Origin: Paramoeba atlantica
Taxonomy: Eukaryota > Discosea
Assembly: GCA_977017575.1 (NCBI GenBank)
Contig: CDRNVI010000027.1
Location: 62,001-126,000, forward strand
Reading direction: 5' to 3'
Length of the DNA stretch: 64,000 nt
Positions 29,128 to 38,832 of this stretch are shown one piece after another; positions within the stretch are counted from its first letter, which is position 1; each line of letters opens with the position of its first letter. The notes under the pieces are model-generated. The model saw only the letters and a program-made list of their open reading frames with translations. It made no database searches and was not told where the DNA came from. Both the position numbers and the translations under genes were made by a program.

Positions 29128-31850
29128 CTAATCCCCACCCAAACGGCCAGTACTATAATTACATTCAAACGAAAACAAACAAGCCTTTTTACGCAAGCCC
29201 CGAAGCGGAGGAGAGTGGAATGCAATTTGGTTGTGAAGGATGTTCAGAACTTAAGCGGGAGGTGCGTGCAATCCGAGAGTATTTACGGCGGAACTTTGAG
29301 TCTACAGCAGGCGTGTCCAGCACGCTTCAAATTGGTGAAATTGTTAATGGGGGTGTCCACACTGACACCGGAAATACGAAACGCATTGGATGCCATGGGA
29401 GAGATGTGGAGCACAACAACGTGGCAAGCGAGGGCTCGCTTGTGGGAAAGACTGACAATGTTTTGTCAGTGGAGGGGAATAGAGGTCACCCCAATTCACG
29501 CGGTCGCATTTATCGCAAGTTTGCCAATTCGAATCCAAGCAAAGTTAACGTACGCACGCAGCCTTGCATCAATTCTCAACCTGGCAGGGAAAGTGGTGAA
29601 TCCTCTGCGCTTCTACGTAAAATCATTGATGGCCGAGGGGGCGACGGAGCCGCTACGCCAGATGACCCCATTGACTCTGACCGATCTAAATCAACTGTGG
29701 CTCCATCTACCGGACAGCGAAAGACATACCTTGCTACTTTGTTGGAAGGCAGCAAGTCGGTGGTCAGAGACGGCAATGTTGACCCGAGACAAGTTTCACG
29801 AGATATCGCCTACCAGGATAGTGATTTGGTGGGGGCGCCACACAAAAACGTCTCGCTTCAATCCTTACCGCCCGTCAATGTATACGGTAGTGGAAGGTCC
29901 GGGAACGAGCCGGCTGGCGAACTATATTTCCAGACTTGGGGGGTACCAGCCAATGTCTCGAACAACGGTATCCGAAGCGGATCGCCAAATAAGGCGCATT
30001 TTGGGGGAAGGATTCGGGACGCACTCTGCCAAGAGGGGGGCGATAACTCAGTTGTTCGCCGAGGTCGCAAAGGGGGGTACGGGCCTCGAGGAAGTACAGC
30101 GGTTAGCGAAGCATCAGTCGCTGGAGTCACTCCTAAGATACAATGCAGACCCCGTTACGACGGCGCTAGCGCTGGGTACGCAGAACGCGACAAGCCGGTT
30201 AAACATAATGTAGACGCTGATTTTGTTTTTCGCAAGTTTTTGGAGGACATTCCTCACGAGAAAGTTCGGCATACGATCACACGTACACGACGCACTTCGA
30301 AAGTAGCGCTCCCAAAAGATTTTTCCATCCCATTGCATGTGAAAAAAGGTATTCCACGCATTGAAGTGCAAGCCCTCAGGAATATGATGAATGAGACTGC
30401 GGGAGCTCGATTCGACGAGACGTGGAATACGTTGTTATCTTTACCAGGGGTGGCATCTCGGGTTCCCACATATCGATCTTTCTTGCCGGAGGGAGATGTA
30501 AAGGAGTTGGTCGACGCGGGTTTCGTTTCGCGTGTGGATGCAGAACAGGAGAGTAGTCGCCCCACGATGGATTGGGTAATCCCTTTCACTGTTGTTGAAC
30601 CGGCCGATGATGGCTCCGAGAGAAGACGTTTTATTGCATGGACACAGGAGGATAATGAGCGGATTAAGGAGAGTTACGTGCCATATGTTCCTGTGAGACA
30701 CGCAGCTTTCTATCTACACCGCGCGAAGGAACAGAGTGCGGTGAAGCGTGATCTTGCGTGCGGATTTTGGCAGGTCGCAATTCCGTTATCATGCCGTCAA
30801 AAATTTCGTTTCGTGAATAAAATGGGGGACCTGTATGAGATGACGGTGATGCCGATGGGCCACCGGTGTGCACCGGAGCTGATGCACGCATTAACTGCAA
30901 CGCTGGCTGGAGATAGAGAATATTGTGAGAACAAAATGGCGTTTTTTCATGGAGGCCTCGATACTTATATCGATGGAATTCGATTTGCAGGGAATGACAA
31001 GATCACAAACGACTTTGCGCGATTCGTGGACGATAGAGCGGAGCGGGTGAATGCCTTGTTTAAGGATCATGGTCTTCCACCTGAGCAGCGGTACACATTC
31101 AACGGTATAACATATCACCATCGTGAGGGGAAGGTATCACTCGGACCAAAATTGACCCGCAGATTAGAGCATGATGAATTTACTGGTGCTACGTATTCAT
31201 CGTTAGAGGCTGGTGTCGGACGTCTGGTTTTTGCCTCAGGTGTCATGGGTGTGAATCTACCTCAATATCATCTGGAGTTAAAAATTGTGCGCCGGAGAAT
31301 CAATAGGTTAAATCGAGAACCCGAACTTCTCGATCAAATAGTGCCCTTGCCAACGCCAGTACGGGTTGCGCTAACTGAGTGGCGCGATACCCTTTTATAT
31401 CGATCGCCGGTGGTTCCGCTTCCGCATCCGGAAACAGTTCCGCATCGGCACATTTTATGTACAGACGCCTCCTCGAAGGGTTGGGGGGCAGTTTTATATC
31501 TGGATTACGGACAAATGTTGTGCACTGGATCTCAATGGCCCCCTGATTTCGAGTATGAAGTTAACCGCGCGGAAGCGCGGGCTGTTCGCTTGGCCTTTCA
31601 AAAATATGGTCATCATTTTAACTCGGATACATGCGTCGACCTGTATGTTGACAATACTTCATGCGTTGCTGCGATAAATAGAAAAATGTCACGTTCAGAC
31701 GGTATAACTTCTGAGCTACGCCGGTTGTTAGATTTCTTAAAGCGTAAAGGTGTCGCCGTTCAGGCACAGTATATTTGTTCGAGCGAAAATCCGGCCGATC
31801 CTTATAGTAGACTCTGCACGGTAGACTCGGATAAAGCAGATGTCATGTAG
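29124..31850 (+). CDS. DIRS-1 RT/RNase H protein (fossil part)
   Basis: 908-codon frame. The first ~350 residues overlap the recombinase gene in another frame and have low-complexity, composition-driven sequence. The recognisable RT begins near residue 350 (VKRDLACGFWQVAIP, VMPMGHRCAPELMHAL) and is followed by an RNase H region (CTDASSKGWGAVLY, YVDNTSCVAAINR). Family known: RT/RH of DIRS-like elements copies the RNA into circular DNA. Confidence 0.8.
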   Translation: MTNPHPNGQYYNYIQTKTNKPFYASPEAEESGMQFGCEGCSELKREVRAIREYLRRNFESTAGVSSTLQIGEIVNGGVHTDTGNTKRIGCHGRDVEHNNVASEGSLVGKTDNVLSVEGNRGHPNSRGRIYRKFANSNPSKVNVRTQPCINSQPGRESGESSALLRKIIDGRGGDGAATPDDPIDSDRSKSTVAPSTGQRKTYLATLLEGSKSVVRDGNVDPRQVSRDIAYQDSDLVGAPHKNVSLQSLPPVNVYGSGRSGNEPAGELYFQTWGVPANVSNNGIRSGSPNKAHFGGRIRDALCQEGGDNSVVRRGRKGGYGPRGSTAVSEASVAGVTPKIQCRPRYDGASAGYAERDKPVKHNVDADFVFRKFLEDIPHEKVRHTITRTRRTSKVALPKDFSIPLHVKKGIPRIEVQALRNMMNETAGARFDETWNTLLSLPGVASRVPTYRSFLPEGDVKELVDAGFVSRVDAEQESSRPTMDWVIPFTVVEPADDGSERRRFIAWTQEDNERIKESYVPYVPVRHAAFYLHRAKEQSAVKRDLACGFWQVAIPLSCRQKFRFVNKMGDLYEMTVMPMGHRCAPELMHALTATLAGDREYCENKMAFFHGGLDTYIDGIRFAGNDKITNDFARFVDDRAERVNALFKDHGLPPEQRYTFNGITYHHREGKVSLGPKLTRRLEHDEFTGATYSSLEAGVGRLVFASGVMGVNLPQYHLELKIVRRRINRLNREPELLDQIVPLPTPVRVALTEWRDTLLYRSPVVPLPHPETVPHRHILCTDASSKGWGAVLYLDYGQMLCTGSQWPPDFEYEVNRAEARAVRLAFQKYGHHFNSDTCVDLYVDNTSCVAAINRKMSRSDGITSELRRLLDFLKRKGVAVQAQYICSSENPADPYSRLCTVDSDKADVM
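29215..30213 (+). CDS. DIRS-1 tyrosine recombinase, nested in the RT frame
   Basis: 332 residues fully inside the 29124-31850 frame but read in a different phase. The C-terminal half has the recombinase pattern: CWKAASRWSE, then GTHSAKRGAITQLF (HxxR) and RLAKHQSLESLLRY (tyrosine). In DIRS-like elements this enzyme integrates the circular DNA copy. The frame is open in unit A. Confidence 0.82.
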   Translation: MECNLVVKDVQNLSGRCVQSESIYGGTLSLQQACPARFKLVKLLMGVSTLTPEIRNALDAMGEMWSTTTWQARARLWERLTMFCQWRGIEVTPIHAVAFIASLPIRIQAKLTYARSLASILNLAGKVVNPLRFYVKSLMAEGATEPLRQMTPLTLTDLNQLWLHLPDSERHTLLLCWKAASRWSETAMLTRDKFHEISPTRIVIWWGRHTKTSRFNPYRPSMYTVVEGPGTSRLANYISRLGGYQPMSRTTVSEADRQIRRILGEGFGTHSAKRGAITQLFAEVAKGGTGLEEVQRLAKHQSLESLLRYNADPVTTALALGTQNATSRLNIM

Positions 31851-32716
31851 TCGACTTACTTTGAATTTGAAGATACGATACCAAAAAGAAAAAAAAAATG
31901 TAGCAGTGAATATCGAGAAGCACGGGCACGGTGAGCGATACGGAATTTCCTTATGATTTATTTTGGCGGAGTAGGCACCGCTGAAATACATCAACGTGCG
32001 ATTGGGTTGTAAATGGAAGTAGGACGAGCGAATGGGTGGTCCCCGCGTCACCCGTTCGCAAGCTGGGAGAGGACAGAAGTGTTGTGGGATTATTTAATTT
32101 TGTTATGTTATGACCGGTCATACAGTATTCATATGAATTTTGAATGTGCATAGAATTGAACGTATCAAATATCAGATAGAAGAGGGGAATGAAGATATTG
32201 TTTTGCTTAGTGCTTTCTTTCTTTCTTATAATATTTATGATGCACAATTCTCATAGTTTACGGAGAGAATTGGGCGAATAAATTATTTACGTTATACCAG
32301 TTTATCTATTGTGTGATGGCCGAGGGGCATTGTACCTGTTGTAAGAATTCAACTGATTTGATATATACACCCCCCAGATGTAACCCCATGTGTATACAGA
32401 CGAATATGACGTTTGCTATGGTGATTATAAATTCAAGACTTTATTTCCTTTGTTAATTCGCGACAGTTAAAGTTTCTAATGACCGTGGTTGACGATCCTT
32501 CAACGCGAGCTTTACGGTCGTCGCGTAGTTCTTCCCCTACTGCTGAGTCGCTCGTGCCTACCGAGCCGCTCACGCAGCAGGAATTAAGTCTCGTTTGTAC
32601 GGTGGCCAGAGAGCGATTATTTGTGAAACCCTCGGTGCAGGTGCAGGCATCTTTCCGTCGCAAGGATGATCGTAATGGTGCTCGACAAACGTTGATGGGC
32701 AAGTTGCGCAAGGAAC

Positions 32717-32731
32717 TTCTGTACCTTGTTG
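32717..32731 (+). other. Spliced-leader remnant at the exact insertion edge
   Basis: TTCTGTACCTTGTTG, one base from the interrupted gag sequence. The empty site is known from unit A, so these bases came in with the LINE. Confidence 0.85.
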
Positions 32732-33038
32732 GTTTGTTTTTTTTTTCCTACTCTTTTTCCGAAAATGGGCATGCTGACGCGTGCCAAGGCGAAGGATGCC
32801 GGGGTAGCTCCCATAATCAGCGCATTCGTATAAAATTGTATTCGTGAAGATTGAAAAACTCAAATCAAGTGTAAAATACATTAATGTAATCCTACCCTTC
32901 GTCAAATCCATCGAATATGTTTGTACATCAATATATAAAGTATAAAGTAAAACAACATATGTCACTTAGTAGCGCTACTATAATTCATTTTCTCACAGTA
33001 CTAACGAATGGGAAACTACTTCAATAGCCTCCGGGCGG

Positions 33039-36000
33039 GTGGGTGGGAAAAACACTTCGCTTACTTATGCTAAGGCGCTTTCCTGCTCCCCCGCCCCCAG
33101 ATCGCCACACAGAGACGGTGCCGTTAGAGAAGAAGACGCAGAGGTACCGATCAATGATATAGTTCTGCGGCCGCTAAATCCGTCAGCTCGGATTCTTTCT
33201 GACGAAGAATTCTACCTCCAAAGAAAAGAGCGCAAACAAGCTCGCTGGGAATTTCACGAAGCTTTACGCCAAGAAAGGCTAGCGAAACTCCCCGCTGCAC
33301 AGGACATCGAGTCGCATAGAATTTCTGAGCCGTGTAACACGTCGCCTCTTCCGGAGGAAGTCATCGAGTCGCGTATCACAACTGAGTCTCATACCCCCCA
33401 GCCGCATACCCCACTTCTCCATCCACCGCTCCCTCCGCCAACTCCAGCGAACAAAGCAACGGTTAAAATACCCGCGAAATTGTTTTCGAAGGACCTGTTT
33501 TCGAACCTTTTTTGTCGACGCGGCAAGAAAGCGACGGTAAACGCACCAGTTTTAGCAGATAGAATGCCACAAGATGCAGAAGAGGAAGGACACCACGAGA
33601 ACCCGCCGTCGGAAAACAATAACCATAACGACAGTGAAGAACCAGAACAATTTTTCGACTGCGAAGGAAACGCTGACGACACTGCTTCAGCAAAGACGCT
33701 GGCACTATCTTCGAGTGAGTCGTTGACAATTCTTGCCAACTCCATGTGTCAAGAAATTGATCCTGCTGTTCACTTTCCCATTCCCCCGGACGAAGTATCC
33801 AGATTGTCTGACAACGCGAAGCCAGGGGATCGGTGCCTGGTAGCATGGAGCTTTGACTGCACGCCCATCCTAAACGTATCGAGTGGCACTGTTAAAACAT
33901 CTCGGAAAGTGCGAAACGTTCGAAAACTAGCGTTAAGTTACGAAGGCATCATTGGACACAATATTGGTGAGGTGTTTGATGGGCATATTCCCCCTCATTC
34001 CAACGTTCGCATCTTTCGACTGTTGTGGGAACCGCGCGTACAACAGAATAGCGAACCGAGTAAAACGTACGCGCGCCGACAACATACTGAGGACGATCTC
34101 GATCGCGAACCGATGCCGACATTACGCACAGTGTCTCCAGAATATATTCCTTGCGTCGTTGCGATTTATCGCGATATAATGCGGGAATATGCCGATAGTT
34201 CTTATCCACACCGCTACCGCATCTGGCATAGAGTTCTCTCTGCCATGAAATACTCTCTGGCAACTATTCGAAAAGTTACGGTGAAGCGCCGCCGTCGCCG
34301 TCCATTGGACTCACATGACGATCAAGAATCATCGCAAGAGAATCATGAATTACAAAGATCAGAAGGAACTGTACCGAACGCTGACGCGAACGATAAACGC
34401 GCTATTAAAAAGGCGACAAGCCTGGTCCTCGACGGGTGTGTCTCGAAAGCTTCGCAAATTATGGACCGAGAAATTACGGCGAAATCACTAAGCGACGAAG
34501 AAATCGTGGAAAAACTCATAGCACTCCACCCGAATCTCCCAACGAGTTTCCGATTGCCACAAGACGCCCCTATCACCGCATGCATTACCCCCAGCGAGCT
34601 GAGAGAGGCTGGCAGACGACTCGCGAAAGGTGCTTCACCGGGGCCTACGGGTACGACGGACTCGATAATACGTATTCTCCTGGACGATGAGGTTTGCTGT
34701 TTGAGCTTAACTCATATGTTCACAGACCTGATCAACGGGGTACTGCCTGAAGAAGTAATGAAGCGTCTTAAAAGAGCGCGACTCGTCGCAATTCCGAAAA
34801 CAGCGCAAGGAATTCGACCGATTGCCGTAGGTGAGGTGTGGCTCAAAATCGCCGAAATTGTATTACTACAGCGCCACGAGAAAACATTACCCCCTCTGTT
34901 TTCGCCACATCAGTTCGGAGTGATGATTAAATCTGGCTGCGAAAAAGTTGTGCATGAACTTGATGAACGCTACGCGGAAGGATGCGCCATCTTATCGATT
35001 GACCTTAAGAACGCCTTCAACTCCCCATCACGGGACGAGATTGCCAGAGCAGTCTTTGGATTCCACAGCCTACGTCCATTCTTACGCCTCTTCAATGCGG
35101 AGTACGGGTCTCCATCCGAGCTGCTTTACTATGGAAAAGATGGCCGACTTTGCAACACTGTAATGAGCGCTGCTGGCGTGCGCCAAGGGTCCCCCTTATC
35201 CACTATCTTGTTCTGCGCTTTTCTTCAACCAATCTTGGAAACAATCGCGTCCGAATTTCCCACGCTACGTATTTATGCATTCGTTGATGACATCAATTTT
35301 GCATCGACTGACGCAGAAATGGTATCCAATGCATTCTTACGGCTTAAGGAACTGTTGACGTCGAAACGCGTAGAGACTTCCTCCAGTAAATGTATTTGGT
35401 TCGGGGGAATCAATCATATCCCTTTGCCGCATCAGTTAATGCAGGAAGGTGTAAACTGGGAGCCAGGCGCCACAAAGGTTCTAGGAGCATTCGTGGGCGA
35501 CAGTCATCTGGTCAGCGAAAAACTTGTTCAGATGCTTCAAAAACACCGTACAGCATTCCGACGTCTTCAGCAAATGGGGGCAAACAATGCTTCTGTTCTT
35601 TTGCTTTCCAAGTGCATTAATGTACGCCACCGATATCATATCCGCGTACATCATCCGGAAAATACATCGGAGCTCACGAGACAATTTGACGGAGAAGTTT
35701 CCAACACTCTTTCCTCATGGTTTGGCGGACTAACAGAAAAACAAATCTCATGGACACGGCTTCCTCTTAAGAAAGGCGGGTTAGGTATCACTCCTTCCGA
35801 ACCAATTAGGGAAGCAGCGTATACTAAATCCAAGCAAATGGCAACGGAGCGACCAATATATCTTTCAGCTCCCGCCCCTTGCACGGGTTTGGCCACACAG
35901 CTAACTACTCAGCCAAATCATAATAACCCTTCCGCCGATGAGCCAACAACAGAAGACCTGCACCACAAATACATACGCGACAAATTGATGGAAGAACCAC

Positions 36001-36794
36001 GCCAAGCCGACATATTACGAGCTACAAGTGCTAAAGGAAGTTACACGTGGCTGGCCTCCTCCACCAGATTAGTGCCCAGCAGACTATTCACCCTTGCGGT
36101 AATGCCCCGTTTTGGACTGGCACATCCCAGACTCCCTGCACACCTACAGTGCCCCGGGTGTCACACCTTGCTGACTTCCGAGAACGCTATTTCCCACGTG
36201 GCTGGATGCTCGACTTGCACTGGTAACAACGCGACAACGAAGCACAACAAAATGGTCCACAGACTGTATGAATTATGCATCAAAGCAGGCATTCCTTGTG
36301 AACGAGAACCCCGGCAGTTCTCTACGTACACGTGTGTCAAATGTGGAGCTCATCTGGATGGGGATTCTAAACCATCACACCAAAGGATCTGCGGATCAGG
36401 ATCTTTTCACCACTCAGGGCCGGATCTAGTTATTCACTGGGCCGACGGAGACGTATTCTACGACTTCACCATTGTGCATGAACTATGTCCTTCGAATTTA
36501 ACGCGAGGCGGCACAATCCTTATGAGGGACGCCATTAAACGGAAGAACAAGACGTACGTAGCCTCAAAACTGCTCCCCCAAATCCAATTTCAGTGCATAC
36601 CGATGCTTGCAGGAGGAGCTATGCACGCTAACACAAAGAACCTACTTCTCGCTTTAGCCGACGCGTGTGGATTAGCGCGGGATTACGTGATCCAAGATTT
36701 TACACTTCGATTACAAGAATTAAACGGATCGGTTGTTCTCTCGCAACTTGGCAAATTTCTAGTGCCGCAGAGCCGAGAAGATACGGCGATTTAA
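33039..36794 (+). CDS. LINE-A single ORF: barrel-like domain, RT, knuckle, RLE (1251 aa)
   Basis: The most complete LINE-A. The track start is GTG; the frame is open from 32973, so the true start is uncertain. Residues ~248-332 form the shared N-terminal block (KPGDRCLVAWSFD ... KTSRKV ... PPHSNVRIFRL). RT linker RLAKGASPGPTG ~527, SIDLKNAFNSPSR ~651, AAGVRQGSPLS ~711, catalytic AFVDDINFAS ~747. Knuckle CPGCHTLL..HVAGC ~1038-1057. RLE HSGPDLVIHW ~1125 with FYDFTIVHE ~1140, then K..YVASK. Domain order matches CRE/R2-type LINEs. No stop or frameshift was seen, so this copy may be active. Confidence 0.9.
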   Translation: MGGKNTSLTYAKALSCSPAPRSPHRDGAVREEDAEVPINDIVLRPLNPSARILSDEEFYLQRKERKQARWEFHEALRQERLAKLPAAQDIESHRISEPCNTSPLPEEVIESRITTESHTPQPHTPLLHPPLPPPTPANKATVKIPAKLFSKDLFSNLFCRRGKKATVNAPVLADRMPQDAEEEGHHENPPSENNNHNDSEEPEQFFDCEGNADDTASAKTLALSSSESLTILANSMCQEIDPAVHFPIPPDEVSRLSDNAKPGDRCLVAWSFDCTPILNVSSGTVKTSRKVRNVRKLALSYEGIIGHNIGEVFDGHIPPHSNVRIFRLLWEPRVQQNSEPSKTYARRQHTEDDLDREPMPTLRTVSPEYIPCVVAIYRDIMREYADSSYPHRYRIWHRVLSAMKYSLATIRKVTVKRRRRRPLDSHDDQESSQENHELQRSEGTVPNADANDKRAIKKATSLVLDGCVSKASQIMDREITAKSLSDEEIVEKLIALHPNLPTSFRLPQDAPITACITPSELREAGRRLAKGASPGPTGTTDSIIRILLDDEVCCLSLTHMFTDLINGVLPEEVMKRLKRARLVAIPKTAQGIRPIAVGEVWLKIAEIVLLQRHEKTLPPLFSPHQFGVMIKSGCEKVVHELDERYAEGCAILSIDLKNAFNSPSRDEIARAVFGFHSLRPFLRLFNAEYGSPSELLYYGKDGRLCNTVMSAAGVRQGSPLSTILFCAFLQPILETIASEFPTLRIYAFVDDINFASTDAEMVSNAFLRLKELLTSKRVETSSSKCIWFGGINHIPLPHQLMQEGVNWEPGATKVLGAFVGDSHLVSEKLVQMLQKHRTAFRRLQQMGANNASVLLLSKCINVRHRYHIRVHHPENTSELTRQFDGEVSNTLSSWFGGLTEKQISWTRLPLKKGGLGITPSEPIREAAYTKSKQMATERPIYLSAPAPCTGLATQLTTQPNHNNPSADEPTTEDLHHKYIRDKLMEEPRQADILRATSAKGSYTWLASSTRLVPSRLFTLAVMPRFGLAHPRLPAHLQCPGCHTLLTSENAISHVAGCSTCTGNNATTKHNKMVHRLYELCIKAGIPCEREPRQFSTYTCVKCGAHLDGDSKPSHQRICGSGSFHHSGPDLVIHWADGDVFYDFTIVHELCPSNLTRGGTILMRDAIKRKNKTYVASKLLPQIQFQCIPMLAGGAMHANTKNLLLALADACGLARDYVIQDFTLRLQELNGSVVLSQLGKFLVPQSREDTAI

Positions 36795-38667
36795 TCAACC
36801 ATTCTTTATTAATTATGAAAACTTGAGAAAGTAATTTTGGTTCCGGCTCAACACATGAGAGAAAATCATATTATTCATTATCTGAAAAGACCGGTCATAT
36901 TATGTAACTTTATGGTAATTGATAAAAAAAAAAAAAAAGCAGGCTTCGCAGAAACTATAAAACTATCAATATGGTACTATATAGTTACTATAAAAAAAAA
37001 AAGGTCTTGACTTATGGGGGGTGTGGGAAGATAAGCCGTCTAAGGAGTACCCCTTTCCTCACCCGGATTTAGACTATTTTGAGATTAACATTATTGAGGA
37101 TCGCGAGGTGCCGTCATCAGTTGCTAATTCGCAAGTCCCTATTTCTGAGCCAGTGGGATCGTCTGGGGAACTGCCAAGTAGCGCCCAAGAAATGGCAGGG
37201 GGGAGACAGATTGAGGGACCCTCCTTGACGCTTCCGGAGGCCCCACAGGAGGGCAGGCCCAGGCTCCTTGACCCCAACGCATTGAACCCTTATGAACCGA
37301 TAACCTTTGAACCGTGGATTAATGCGTTAGACGACGACGGATTCCGTACCAGAGATTTGATTCGCGAGCTGAGAGAGGCCCCGGAATTTGGTTTGCATGG
37401 TAACCGATTTTATTATGATCGGAGCTTCGTTAAGCAGCAGGAACGTGTGTTCAATTCGATTTTTTGCAAGTGGATTGTTTTTGCTCGGTTGATACCAAAT
37501 TGGAACCAAGGGGTCTATCTCGAGATGGGACGCGGAATAATTCAAACCCTTCGGGATGCTTACTGGCGGGCGCGCCGAGTTGACGTTGATCTCGTCCACC
37601 AGAAAATGGAGAAAGATGTACGCCCAGAGGACAAATTTTATCATCATGTGAGCGATCAGTTAGTCGAACGACAAAAACTGTACGCCCGAGTCCAATCGTT
37701 TTCTACTTCAGGAACGCAAGTTTCACGCCCAAATCCAGTACCTTTTCGTCAGACCGGACCTCTTCAGCGACGAAATTTGTTGTGTTTCGGTTGCCGGTCA
37801 CCAGAACATATCTGGCGCAATTGTCCCAAGCGCTTTAATCAGGATTTTCGCTCGCGGGTGGCTGGCCCTGCCGCAGGCAGCAAGAGTTTATGACTAATCC
37901 CCACCCAAACGGCCAGTACTATAATTACATTCAAACGAAAACAAACAAGCCTTTTTACGCAAGCCCCGAAGCGGAGGAGAGTGGAATGCAATTTGGTTGT
38001 GAAGGATGTTCAGAACTTAAGCGGGAGGTGCGTGCAATCCGAGAGTATTTACGGCGGAACTTTGAGTCTACAGCAGGCGTGTCCAGCACGCTTCAAATTG
38101 GTGAAATTGTTAATGGGGGTGTCCACACTGACACCGGAAATACGAAACGCATTGGATGCCATGGGAGAGATGTGGAGCACAACAACGTGGCAAGCGAGGG
38201 CTCGCTTGTGGGAAAGACTGACAATGTTTTGTCAGTGGAGGGGAATAGAGGTCACCCCAATTCACGCGGTCGCATTTATCGCAAGTTTGCCAATTCGAAT
38301 CCAAGCAAAGTTAACGTACGCACGCAGCCTTGCATCAATTCTCAACCTGGCAGGGAAAGTGGTGAATCCTCTGCGCTTCTACGTAAAATCATTGATGGCC
38401 GAGGGGGCGACGGAGCCGCTACGCCAGATGACCCCATTGACTCTGACCGATCTAAATCAACTGTGGCTCCATCTACCGGACAGCGAAAGACATACCTTGC
38501 TACTTTGTTGGAAGGCAGCAAGTCGGTGGTCAGAGACGGCAATGTTGACCCGAGACAAGTTTCACGAGATATCGCCTACCAGGATAGTGATTTGGTGGGG
38601 GCGCCACACAAAAACGTCTCGCTTCAATCCTTACCGCCCGTCAATGTATACGGTAGTGGAAGGTCCG

Positions 38668-38832
38668 TTTTTTTTTTTTTTTTTTGGCGTATTCCATTAT
38701 AATCTTCCTCGTGCCTGCGGCATTCATACGCTTTTGAAGGGGGAGTCTGCGGTATACATATGAAATACAATCACTATTTTACACAAGTTTACATATTATA
38801 AAGGAACCTAATATTCTGATCTGCGTATTAGG
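38668..38832 (-). mobile_element. SINE-like poly(A)-tailed insertion, 165 bp
   Basis: Flanked by AGGTCCG at 38661-38667 and 38833-38839; unit A has one copy. The plus strand begins with T18, so it is a minus-strand retrocopy of a short RNA (~147 nt body with GCGTATT..CATACGC elements). No ORF and no match to other parts of the window. Confidence 0.8.

Larger units (their letters stand above)
27771..32251 (+). mobile_element. DIRS-1 unit A (tyrosine-recombinase retroelement fossil, looks whole)
   Basis: Left repeat 27771-28000 (starts CATAGTTTACGGAGAGAATT), Gag 28000-29127, YR 29215-30213, RT/RNase H 29124-31850, right-end region about 31890-32251 ending GATGCACAATTC. The next base begins another left repeat, so unit B follows head-to-tail. 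All three reading frames are open, and unit B is nearly identical at the DNA level, so the tandem is young. The gag-YR-RT/RH order is, from memory, that of the kinetoplastid VIPER/TATE group. Confidence 0.85.
32716..37002 (+). mobile_element. LINE-A full-length copy inserted in DIRS-1 gag
   Basis: The host gene reads GCGCAAGGAA|GGTCTTGAC in unit A; here the LINE lies exactly between. The first bases of the insert are (C)TTCTGTACCTTGTTG, a 5'-truncated spliced leader, and it ends in an A11 run. No target duplication longer than a few A is visible. The 5' region 32732-33038 includes a short ORF MGMLTRAKAKDAG (32765-32833) that resembles the LTRSK starts of other copies but stops before the main ORF. 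Confidence 0.9.

Noticed and set aside
29338-30900. Antisense ORFs over the DIRS-1 RT and recombinase genes
   Set aside because: They are shadows repeated identically in unit B and carry no recognisable motif.
32717-32760. SL RNA gene, because the leader is followed by GT (TTG|GTTTG)
   Set aside because: The site is an insertion in DIRS-1 gag with a known empty site, and the sequence continues into a LINE-A 5' UTR and ORF. No Sm-site or gene end was seen.
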